NCBI RefSeq assembly: GCF_051014445.1 | Contig: NW_027488368.1 | Coordinates: 28,308,001 to 28,372,000 of the forward strand | DNA length: 64,000 nt | Direction of reading: 5' to 3' | From: Colletes latitarsis | Taxonomy: Eukaryota; Arthropoda; Insecta; Hymenoptera; Colletidae | In this document: positions 54,654-64,000 of the stretch, piece after piece | How positions within the stretch are numbered: the stretch's first letter is position 1 | Layout: each line of letters begins with the position of its first letter | The notes under the pieces: model-generated | The model's database searches: none | What the model saw: the letters and a program-made list of their open reading frames with translations, nothing else | What the model was told of the DNA's origin: nothing | Translations under genes and position numbers: made by a program

Positions 54654-56700
54654 TTGCAATCTTGTGAACAAGCAGCAGGCTAGTAAGAAAGCAGTTAGAT
54701 AGTAAGCAAGCAGCAGGCGAGTAAGAAAGCATTGAGCTTGTAAGCAAGCAGTAAGCTGGAAAGAAAGCAGGTAGCTAGTAAGGAGGTAGTAAGCTAGTAA
54801 GTCAGTAGCATGATAGTAAGCAACCAATGAGCTAGTAGGCGAGGAGGAAGCTAGGAAGGAAGCGGTATGCCTTTATGCAAGCAGTAAGCTAGTATGCAAG
54901 CAGTAAGCAAGCGAGCAATCAGTAAGTTAGTAAGCGAGGAGGAAGCTAGTAAGGATGCAGTATGGTAGTAAGCAAGCAGTAAGCTTGCTAGCTAGCAGTA
55001 GGCTAGTGAGCAAGCAGCATGCTAGCAGGCATGCAGCAATCTAGTAAGCCAGCAGTGAGCTAGTAAGCAACCAGGAAGCTAGTAAGCAAGCAGTAAGCTA
55101 GTAAGCAAGCAGTAGGCTAGTAAGCAAGCAGTAAGCTTGTAAGACAGCACAATGATAGTAGGCATGCTGTAAGCTAGAAAGCGAGTAGCAGGCCAGTAAA
55201 CAAGAAGTAAGCGAGTAAGCTAGCAGTATGCTAGTAAGCAAGAAGCAAGCTAGTAAGCGTGCAGGGAGGTAGTAAGGAAGCAGTATGCCAGGAAGCATGC
55301 AGTAAGCTAGTAAGCAGGAAGTAAGATAGTAAGCATGTAGTGAGCACGTAAGCAAGCGGAATACTAGTAAGAGAGCTGTTAGCTGTTGGGCACGCAGTAA
55401 ATTAGTAAGCAACCAGTCAGCTTGTAAGCAAGCAGTAAGCTGGTAAGAAGCAGTTAGTTAGTAAGCAAGTAGTGAGCTAGTATGCAAACAGTGAGCTAGT
55501 AAGCAAGCAGTAATCTAGTAAGGAAGCAGTAAGCTAGTAAGCTAGCAGTAACCAAGTAAGCCAGCAGTAAGCTAGAAAGCATATTGTAAGCTACGTAAGC
55601 AAGCAGTGAGCTAGTAAGCGAGGAGGTAGCCAGTATGGAAGCAGTATGTTAGTGTGCAAACTGTAAGGTAGTAAGCAAGCAGTAAGCTAGTAAGCAAGCA
55701 GTGAGCCAGTAAGCGAGCAGAGAGCTAGTACGGAAGCAGTATGCTAGAAATGAAGCAGTAAGGTAGTAAGCAAGCAGTAAGCTAGAAAGCAAGCTGTGAG
55801 CTAGTAAGCTAGTGGGAAGCTAGTAAGGAAGCAGTAAGCTAGTAAGCAACCAGTAAGCTGGCAAGCAAGCGGGGAGCGAGTAAGCTAGCGGTAAGTTAAT
55901 AAGCAAGCAGTAATCTTGTAAGCATGCAGTGAGCTAGTAAACAATGAGGAAGCTAGTAAGCAAGCAGTAAACTTGTAAGCAAGCAGTATGCTAGTAAGCA
56001 AGCGGAAAGCTAGTAAGCAACCAGTGAGCTAGTAAGCAACCAGTGAGCTAATAAGCGATGAGGAAGCTAGAATGGAAGCAGTAAGCTATTAAGCAAGCAG
56101 TAAGCTAGAAAGCAAGGAGCAGGCTAGTAAGAACGCAGTAAGCGAGTAAGCTAGTCGATAGCTAGTAAGGACGCAGTGAGCAAGTAAGCGTGGTGAAAGC
56201 TAGTAAGGAAGCAGTAAGCTCGTAATCAAGCAGGATGCTAGTAAAGAAGCAGCAAGCACGAAAGCAAGCAGTTAGCTTGTAAGCGAGCAAGAAGCTCGTA
56301 AGGTAGCTGTAAGCTAGAATGCAAGAAGTGAGCTAGTAAGCAAGCAGTATGCTAGAAAGCAAGCAGCAAGCCAGTAAGCAAGCAGTAAGCTAGTAAGCAA
56401 CCAGTGAGCTAGTAAGCAACCAGTGAGATAATGAGCGAGGAGGAAGCTAGAAAGGAAGCAGTATGCTAGTAGGAAACAAGTAAGCTGTTAAGCAAGTAGC
56501 ATGCTAGTAAGCAAGCAGTGTGCTAATAAGCGTGCGGAAGCTAGTAAGGAAGCAGTAAGCTAGTACGCAAGCAATAAGTTAGTAAGCAAGCAGCATGTTA
56601 GTAAGCAAGCAATAAGCTAGTAAGGAACAAGTACGCTAGTAAACAAGCAGCAGGATAGCAAGGAACCAATTAGCTTGTAAAAAAACAGTATGCTAGTAAG
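54654..56700 (-). repeat. 19-bp minisatellite, reverse orientation
   Basis: No gene. The first 20 bases (GCAATCTTGTGAACAAGC) are the inverted form of a variant seen near 5240. A minus-strand open frame at 55098-55412 is satellite read-through, not a gene. Confidence 0.9.
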
Positions 56701-58204
56701 CGGATGAGGTATCTGGGGCTGATCCTCGATAGCCACTGGCGCTTCGAGGAGCATTTCCGCTGTCTGGTCCACCGGTTGGAGGGGATGGTCGCGGCTTTAG
56801 GCAGAATACTACCCAACCTGGGGGGCCCGGCTGGCAGAGTGCGCCGCCTCCATGTGGCAATGGTACAGTCGGTGGCCCTTTACGGGGCCCCCGTCTGGGC
56901 GGACGAAGTGGCGGCCTCCCGGCGCAGCATGACGATACTGCGTCGGGTGCAGAGGCGGAGGGCGTTGCGGGTCGTCCGCGGGTACCGGACCGTGTCGTAT
57001 GAGGCGGCGACGGTTCTTGCGGGGATGCCGCCCATGGACCTCCTCGCGCGGTCGCACGCGGTGCTGTATCGTCACCGCGTCGACCATCCCGCGGTGGTGG
57101 GAGCGGTCCCGGGAGTGCCGGAACCTGCATGGGGCGATTTGAAGCACCAGGCCCGGCAGTTCGTGATGCTCGCGAGGCTCGAGCGGTTGTCCCTGTCTAC
57201 TGCGGGGCACCGGGCAAGTCGGGGCTGTTCGGCCACGCCTGAGTGAGTGGCTGGACAGAGGCCATGCAAGCCTCACTTACCGGATTGCACAGGTGTTCTC
57301 CGAGCATCGCAGCTTTGGGAGATACCTGTGCCGGATAGGGAAGGAGCCGACGGCGCGTTGCTGCCATTGTGACGCTGAGCAGGACACGGCTGAACACACC
57401 CTCGAGGTGTGCCCTGCGTGGGAGGGGGAGCGCCGTGTCCTGGTCGGCGTCATCGGGCGGGATGTTTCGCTGCCGGGCGTGGTGCGCGCCATGCTCGGCA
57501 GCGAGGAGAAGTGGAGGGCCGTGGCCTCCTTCTGCGACAAAGTAATGTTGCAGAAGGAGTCCGCGGGCAGGGAGCGCGAGCTTCAGCGGCGTGCTGAGGC
57601 TCGTGCTCGTTTGGTGGAAGGTGGGAGCCGCCCAGGCGCCGGGCGTCGTGCGTGGCCACCGTGGAGTGGCGGATGACCCTAGCTGGGAGGGGGTTACATA
57701 AGGGAACCTCCTCCAGCCACGAGGCGCGGAGTCGGACCGAAGTGCAGGCCCAATTCCGGTCCGGCGCATCGGAAGGCACCCTCGGTGGCATGGAGTGGCC
57801 ACCAGCCACCAGCCACCAGCCGCCGAGGGGTAAAAATGGGGTCGACGTCGGTTGCGAGTTGGGGCTCGCAACCGCCACTGAACGCGGCTCCGTGACAGAT
57901 GGCGGTTGGACGGAGTGACCTCGTCCTGCCGCCATGAGATAGGGTGACAGCCAGGAGGAACCTTTTGTCCCCCCGTGGATAGGCGCACAGCGCAGGCACG
58001 GGGAGGATACCGGAAGTATGTTTCGAGCGATTCCCGGTATCCACCCAAATCGCGCAGTAGGGTCACCGTAGTGTTTCTAGTGGGTAGGTCCCGCGCCCAT
58101 CATTCCATGGGCGCGGGGAATCCTACACACCCCTCCCGCCACTCCCCAAAGAGGTAGAAGGGAGTCTTTCGAAGATTCTCCCCGCGAAGAAAAAAAAGAA
58201 AAAA
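56701..58204 (+). mobile_element. R1-clade copy A10, old and 5'-truncated
   Basis: Starts inside ORF2 just before RYLGLILDSHWRFEEHF, runs through the C-terminus and the divergent 3' UTR to an A-rich tail broken by a G (about 58190-58204). The flanks GTATGCTAGTAAGC (left) and GTATGCAAGCAGTAAGC (right) look like a decayed TSD. It diverges more from A6 than most copies and contains a triplicated CACCAGC stretch near 57800. Confidence 0.85.
56704..57676 (+). pseudogene. ORF2 C-terminal fragment, A10, frameshifted
   Basis: Open to 57246, then one or more indels near 57205-57300 change frame before EHRSFGRYLCRIGKEPTARCCHCDAEQDTAEHTLEVC, which keeps the CCHC finger. The natural end is altered. No catalytic domain. 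Non-functional. Confidence 0.85.
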
Positions 58205-58968
58205 TATTGTATGCAAGCAGTAAGCTAGTAAGCTAGGAGGAAGCTAGTAAGGAAGCAGTATGCTAGTAAGCGTGCAGTAATATAGAAAGCAAGCAACAGG
58301 CTAGCAAGATAGCCGCTAGCTATTACGCATGCAGTAAACTAGTAAGCAAGCAGTAAGCTAGAAAGCAACCAGTAAGCTAGTAACGAGGCAGAAAGCTGGT
58401 AAGATAGCAGTTAGCTAGTAAGGAAGTACTAAGCTAGTAAGCAAGCAGTGAGCTAGCAAGCTAGCAGCATGCTAATAAGGAAGCAGTAAGCTAATAGGCA
58501 AGATGTGAGATAGTAAGCGATCACGAAGTTAGTAGGGAAGCAGTATGCTAGTAAGCAAGCAGTAACCTAGTATGTAACAAGTCTGCTAGTAGGCAAGCAA
58601 CAGGCTAGTAAGCAAGCAGTAAGCTAGTGAGCATGCAGTGAGCTAGTAAGCGAGGAGGAAGCTAGTAAGGAGGCAGTTTGATAGTAAGCAAGCTGTATAC
58701 TAGTAAGGAAGCAGAAAGCCAGTAAACAAGCAGCATGCTGGTAAGGACGCAATGAGGTAGTAAGCATGTAGGTTGCTAGTAAGCACGCAGTAAGCTAGTA
58801 AGCAAGCAGTGCGTTAGCAAGCCTGGAGGGAGCTAGTAAGGTATCTGTTTGCCAGTAAGCAAGCAGTAAGCTAGTAAGCGTCTAGTAAGCTAGAAAGCAT
58901 GCAGTGAGCTGGTATGAGAAAGTAATCTAGTAATCAAGCAGCAGGCTAGTAAGACAGGAATTAGCTAG
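58205..58968 (-). repeat. 19-bp minisatellite, reverse orientation
   Basis: No gene. It ends AGCTAG (58963-58968), repeated after the next LTR-like element. Confidence 0.9.
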
Positions 58969-60564
58969 TGTTAAAAAGCTGATGCTTTTAACTACGAAGT
59001 CCGGGTAGAGGGATCGGATTCTTGTTGTGGGAAGAGATTGGGAATATAAGATTTTGTTTTTCCAAAAAAAACTGTTTATTATAAAAATAAAAATTAAATA
59101 AACAATAAGAAATGAAGAAAATTCTTATTTAGTCGTTTCCAATCTTGGACGGAACCGACACGTTGAGGTAGGCCAAGGTTCTGTGAACAGAAAAACACGG
59201 CAATGTGTTAGACACGTAAACACGTTACACGTATATTCGCCGCGTGTGTGTCCTCACGCTCCTGGCTTTGATATTCGAATGTATAGGAGCGGAGAATTTC
59301 GTTCACTCGTAATATACGAGCTCGCAAGTGGACTGTATTTAATTTTTAGCGTGAAAAGAATTAAATTCCCTTTCGACGCCGAACTGAGTCGATTGTCTAG
59401 TGGACGGGGATGTAAGTGGAGGTTGTAAGGCTCCAAATGCACTGATCCCGTGAGTATGCCCACGGAGTCTGTGCGTCGAGTCGCACTGCAGTACACGGCA
59501 CGACCGTCGATCTGCGGCTTCTCTTTAACGTTCCAACAGATGACTTGTTGGTCGAGAGTTGCACTCCGAAGCCCGACTGCACGTGGTTCACTGCACGAAT
59601 ACACCACTCGACGTGATTCGTGACAGTATTTGAACTACGTGGGGGCCTGACCCGCGACTCCTTAACCTCTCCGCACAGGTGCTCCTCTAAGCGTTACACC
59701 GGCGGGGTCAGTAGAGGGAAGGCATCGAAGACCGAATGTCAAGCGTCCGAAGAGGACGCTGACCTGACTCCAGTGAGCCCACCTGGAGGTTCACCACGTA
59801 GGTGCCTCCCTTCGGTGTCTCCTAAGCCGAACGAGAATCACAGAGAAGTTTGAACGGTATCCACCCACTTCTCTGTGTTTCAAACGTTTATACGCTTGAA
59901 ACGACAAAATAATACTGCACGAGGGGGGTCGAACACCTTATTGGTGTATTCTCGAACCCTCCAAACTAGGCAGTAAATGGGAATTGAGCTCGTTTGGGAA
60001 TTTCCCGAACGAAACTCCTGAATGCTCTTATTCGAATCGAAAGTCGACTCGTTTGATAAGCAGTCTAAATTAATTGATGCTAATTTGAGTTTCAATGAAT
60101 TCTCAGCAGTGCGAGGTCAATCAGAGGACCCGCACCAGACTGAACATCGGCTCGTTGCACCCTTTATTTCATAATCGTCTACTAGCTGTATCTCAAGAGT
60201 TTCACTCACAAGATTCGCTCGATATCTGTACGGACACGATCGGGAGCCGATGTGTCTTCATCAGAAGTCGTTGTGAGACTGTGCGGATTGACAGCGGAAG
60301 ACGTCGCCGTGGTACTTTAATTAATCGTTCCGCGACGCTGTCTAAATTTCGGCAGTCTATCTTTGTCTAATTATTTGCGCGCTACTCTCTCACGATACTG
60401 ACGTCATCAACACCATTGCCAGAAAGACTACTACTACACGCCTTTTTCTATCACTGCTTGCTGTACAAATCCTATTACAGATAATCTCCTTCGAATTGTA
60501 CGTTAACAGGATTAACGGTAATTGCGGCCCAGAATAATCGCTCGGCATTATGCAAACTTTAACA
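58969..60564. repeat. LTR-like element, 1596 bp
   Basis: Non-satellite island starting TGTTAAA and ending TTTAACA, with AGCTAG on both sides (58963-58968 and 60565-60570). AGCTAG is common in the satellite, so this TSD is weak. The left end forms a hairpin (GTTAAAAAGC with GCTTTTAAC). TATAAA on the minus strand near 59886-59893 and minus-strand AATAAA near 59076 suggest minus-strand transcription. Small open frames inside show no recognisable domain. A long solo LTR is the best guess; another repeat class is possible. Confidence 0.5.
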
Positions 60565-61488
60565 AGCTAGTAAGAAAGCAGTATGCCAGTAAGCAAGCAG
60601 TAAGCTGGTAAGCAAGCAGTCAGCTAGTAAGCGAACACGGAGCTACTAAGGGAGCAGCAGGCTAGTAAGCAGGCAGGATGCTAGTAAAGAAGCAGTAAGC
60701 TAGAAAGGAAGCAGTAAGATAGTAACAAAGCAGTAAGCTAGTTAGCAAGTAGGAAGCTTGTAAGGAAGCATTCGGCTAGTAAGAAAGCAGTAGGTTAATA
60801 AGAAAGCAGTGTGTTGGTAAGCAAGCAGTGAGCTAGTGAGGAAGCATTTAGTTAGTAACGAAGCAGCAAGCTAATAAGCAATTAGTAAGCAGGTAAGGAA
60901 GCAGATATCTATAAAGGATGTAGTAAGATAGTAAGCAAGCACTAAGTTAGTAAGCAAGCAGTGAGCCAGTCAGCGAGCAGGAAGCTTTTAAGGCAGCAGT
61001 AAGCTTGTATGCAAGCAGTAGTCTGGTAAGCTAGCAGTAAGCTAGTGAGCAAGCAGCTGGCAAGTAAGAAAGCAGTATGCCAGTAAGCAAGCAGTAAGCT
61101 AGTAAGCAAGCAGTATGATAGTAAGCAAGCCTTAAGCTTGTAAGCAGGCAGTAAGCTGGTACGCAAGCAGCGAGCTAGTAAGCATCCAGTAAGCCAGTAA
61201 GCAAGCAGGAAGCTGGTAACAAAGCATGGAGCTAGTAAGAAAGCAGTATACTAGAAAGCAAGCAGTAAGCTAAAAGGCAAGCAGCAAGCTAGTAAGCAAA
61301 TAGTAAGCTAGTAAGCGAGCAGGGAGCTAGTAAGGGAGCAGTAAGCTAGTAAACAACCAGTAAGATTGTAAGCTTGTTGAAAGCTGGTACGCAGGCAGTA
61401 GATATGTAAACAAGCAGTAAGGTAGTAGGCAACCAGTAAGCTAGTGAGGAAACAGTAAGCTAGGAAGAAAACAGCAAGCTAATATTCA
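60565..61488 (-). repeat. 19-bp minisatellite, reverse orientation
   Basis: No gene. It abuts the 5' end of A11 with no intervening sequence. Confidence 0.9.
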
Positions 61489-63318
61489 ACCCTCTGGGTA
61501 TATGTCCGGCAATCGTCGGCCGCAGTACGTGACGTAGCGACCCCGAGGTACCTGATGCTTATCACACCGTAAGCCTGTTGGTCGTCACAGCAACCCATCC
61601 ACAATTCCTTCTTTGGTTTTGTGAATGGTACGTGACGGCAGGAGGAACGGGGGCCTTGGCTTAGCCGCCCGGGCCGCGAGTATGGCGACTCTATAAAATC
61701 GCCCTCGAATCCTAAGCTATGGTGCGCGGCGATAGGATGCATGGTTGGGGGAGAATGCCCAATCCCAAGCGGCCACCTCCGGGGACACCTGCTGAACCCC
61801 CGGAATATTAGGCTTGCCCGGGTACGGCGGCTCTGCCCGGGTGGACCTTTATTCCGACTTACGCCTGGGAACTAAATGGATTTTCATAACAAAACGGGGT
61901 TGGGGCGGGTTATTGCGGAGAGGGAGGTCGAAGACGGTGTTGGGGCTAGTGTGACGGCGCTCGCGCCTCACTCAGTGCCTGGCCCGGCTTCGTGGAGAGC
62001 GGTGGAGGGCGACGAGACTGCTTCAGAGTGACTGTGTTCCTCTCCAAGAGGAAGCGGACGGGGCAGGCCGTCTCCGGAGTGGGTAGGGCAATGAGCCCGG
62101 TGGTAATGGTGAGTTGCCTCAGGGACGAGCTAATCGAGGAGATTTCCGAGAGGATATCCTCGCCGCTGAAGCAGATGGAAAAGGTGGCCGCACAATGCTC
62201 CTTTAAGGGGCAGAAGAGCGGCGGCGCACAGGCCCTGAGAGAGGCTGCACAAAAGGTAAGGGAGGCGGCGCAGGAGCTGTGCGGACGGAACGCCCGTCTG
62301 CAGCTCCTGTTGGAGGAGGTGGGACGGCGGAGGAGGAGGGCAGAGGCGTGCTGGAATGGCGCGGCCCTTCCTCCAATCCTCCCGCCTCCAACGCCGCGTG
62401 CCCCGGCGGTGGGAAATAAGCGGGGTGCGGTGGCGGTGGTGCGAGGCTCTACAGGCCCTTCCGCCTGCACTCCGTCCGCGCAGAGTTCCCCGTTCTCCTC
62501 AGAGGACGAACTTCTGAGGAGGATTGGGGAAATGATTGACCAGAAGCTGGCCGCCTTCCAGGATGAGCTCCTCCCCGGTAGAGCGCTCAGCAGGATGGCG
62601 GTGCCCCCCCCCCCGACCAATACCGTTACAATCGGGGAAGGCGAAGGTGGTGGGAGCGAAGGCTCCGTCCACCATGGTCACTCCGGGGCCTCGGGTCGCG
62701 ACCTCCAAGGGGGACAGACTACCAGCGGTTCCGGGTAGTACGCCATCCATGACACCGTCCCAAGGGGGGTGTCCTGGAGCGAGGAGGTTGGGCGGATGGT
62801 GAGGAGAGCGGCGAGGAAGGCCTCGCAGCCGCAACCCCCGCCCTCGCCGCACGCGACAAAAGTAAAGGCCGCGATGACGCGACCTGTGCGCCCCCCCCCC
62901 CCCCGCAAAACGGCAGCGGTGGTGCTGACCGTCGCGCAGGGTGGCGACCTGACACTCGCGGCGGCGATGCAGCTCGCCAGGAAGAACATCTCCCTGGAGG
63001 GGCTTGGCATCGCTTCCTGAGGGCGAAGGGGGCAGTGACCTGGGGTCTCCTGCTGGAGATCCCCGGACCGGAGGGCGGGGAGATGGCGGACCGACTTGCA
63101 CAGAGGCTCCGGGAGCAGCTGGGCGAGCGGAGTGTCCGGGACGCCAGGTCCACGAAGCGCACGGAGATGCGCGTTTATGGGCTGGACGACTCGGTCACAG
63201 CGCAGGATGTGTCTCATGCCCTAGCGAGGGCGGGGACTGCCCTGAAAGAGACGTGCGGGTCGGAGAGACCCGCAGGTCTTCTTCCGGCCTGTGGTCTGTG
63301 TGGGCCCGGTGCCCCCTC
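61489..63318 (+). mobile_element. R1-clade copy A11, older subfamily, interrupted by A12
   Basis: The 5' UTR starts (A)CCCTCTGGGTAT; its first 70 or so bases differ from A6 and A9, but from ACACCGTAAGCC onward it aligns. ORF1 follows and is cut at 63318 by the poly(T) of A12. Clearly divergent from A6 and degenerate. Confidence 0.85.
61876..63318 (+). pseudogene. Broken ORF1 (gag-like), A11
   Basis: Starts ATG at 61876 (MDFHNKTGLGRV, matching MDTENKMGMGRV) but meets a TGA within about 50 codons. Homology continues in other frames (KRKRTGQAVSGVGRAMSP, SCLRDELIEEISERISS, EMRVYGLDDSVTAQDVSHALARAG). C-runs near 62611 and 62891 have expanded. The zinc-knuckle region would lie beyond the A12 insertion. 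Confidence 0.85.
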
Positions 63319-64000
63319 TTTTTTTTTTTTTTTTTTTTTTGTCGTGGGGAAAATCTCCGAAAGACTCCCTCCCACCTCCTTGGGGAGAGGTGGGACGGGT
63401 GTGTGGGATTCCCCGCGCCCGTACAACGACAGGCGCGGGACCTACCCACTAAAAACCCCACGGTGACCCTTCGGCACGCTTTGGGAGGATACCGGGAATC
63501 GCTCGAAGCATTCTTCCAGTATCCTCCCCGTGCCCGCGCTTTCGCGCCCATCCCCCGGGTGAACAATCGGTCCCCCCAGTAGACACACTGCCTCATAGCG
63601 GCGGGACGGGGCCACTCCATCCCGCCGCTATCCGTCCTGGGGCCGCGTTTAGTGGCGGCTGCGAGCCCCAACTCGCAACCGCCCGCGACCCCGTTTCCAC
63701 CCCTCGGCGGCCGGGCGTTCATGGCCGCACCAGACCGCCGAGGGTGCCTCCCCTTGCGTCGGACCGGTAGGGGGAGGCACTCCTACCCCCAACCGGTCCG
63801 ACCCGGCGCCGCCTGGCGGGAGGAGGGTCCCCTCAGGACCCCCCTCCCAGCCTAGGTCATCCGCCACGCCGAGGCGGCCGCCCGCGACGCCTCGCGACCG
63901 GGCGACGACCTCGGGCCACCGCACGAACGAGAGCTTCAGCGCGCCGCTGAAGCTCGCGCTCCCTCCCCGCGGCCTCCTTCTGCAACATTACGTTCTCGCA
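63319..64000 (-). mobile_element. R1-clade copy A12, 3' end, continues past the window
   Basis: Poly(T) 63319-63340 placed after CCCCCTC in the A11 ORF1, on the opposite strand to A11. The 3' UTR is nearly identical to A6, with a few substitutions (for example in the GTGAACAATCGGTCCCC hairpin). The 5' extent is unknown. Confidence 0.9.
63857..64000 (-). CDS. ORF2 C-terminus, A12, partial at window edge
   Basis: The last 47 or so codons of the endonuclease/RT protein, ending in the natural TGA (63857-63859) after the Arg-rich tail. The visible part is in frame; whether the rest is intact cannot be seen. Confidence 0.75.
   Translation of the reverse strand, partial: CENVMLQKEAAGRERELQRRAEALVRAVARGRRPVARRRGRPPRRGG

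Noticed and set aside
55098..55412. Hydrophobic Leu/Ala/Tyr-rich small proteins throughout the satellite
   Set aside because: Arise from reading the 19-bp repeat through all registers where the consensus TAG is mutated; no start or promoter context, and composition follows the DNA repeat.
59183..59853. Small genes within 58969-60564
   Set aside because: Short open frames on both strands without domains, codon structure or similarity; better seen as part of an LTR-like repeat.

Overview
This window is arthropod, most likely insect, repeat-rich heterochromatin. I see no host gene, tRNA or rRNA. The evidence is the content itself: R1-clade non-LTR retrotransposons (a clade best known from arthropods), a piggyBac element in TTAA sites, several insect-type solo LTRs, and a long, very degenerate tandem repeat that fills everything between them.

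The matrix is a 19-bp minisatellite with consensus CTTACTAGCTTACTGCTTG (8+7+4 bp sub-blocks). It runs in forward orientation from 1156 to 41085 and in reverse orientation from 50538 to 61488. The orientation flips inside a composite retrotransposon block, with the joint at 49998/49999. Divergent monomers recur as blocks at multiples of 19 bp (152 and 228 bp spacings seen), so the array has higher-order structure.

The dominant family, here called A, has at least twelve copies (A1-A12). They are GC-rich, bicistronic R1-clade elements. ORF1 is a gag-like protein with three zinc knuckles. ORF2 carries an AP-like endonuclease, a reverse transcriptase and a CCHC finger. The 3' UTR is about 0.5 kb, full of hairpins, and ends in poly(A). 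A6 (33177-39162) is full length, open in both ORFs and flanked by a 13-bp target-site duplication (TSD). A4 keeps an intact ORF2. ORF1 and ORF2 overlap by one base in a TAATG stop-start, as in the telomeric retrotransposon SART1. The other copies are 5'-truncated, internally deleted, mosaic or nested.

All family A and B insertions that lie directly in the satellite have the same orientation relative to it: antisense in the forward arm, sense in the reverse arm. All scored junctions have poly(T) following a C on the primer strand. I infer an R1-clade family whose endonuclease targets this minisatellite, analogous to TRAS/SART in telomeric repeats. This is the best candidate for a previously undescribed system in the window.

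Other residents are: B (24159-24716), a short element sharing only 3'-tail motifs with A; C (42994-49288), a dead and less GC-rich bicistronic non-LTR element inserted in A7; a defective piggyBac (30421-32707) with a frameshift and the first catalytic Asp replaced by Val; and five LTRs (1-1155 cut by the window edge, 8128-9205, 28818-29285, 39830-40482, 58969-60564). The first two LTRs are one family and contain an array of about 50-bp units, each with a hairpin whose stems show paired compensatory changes.
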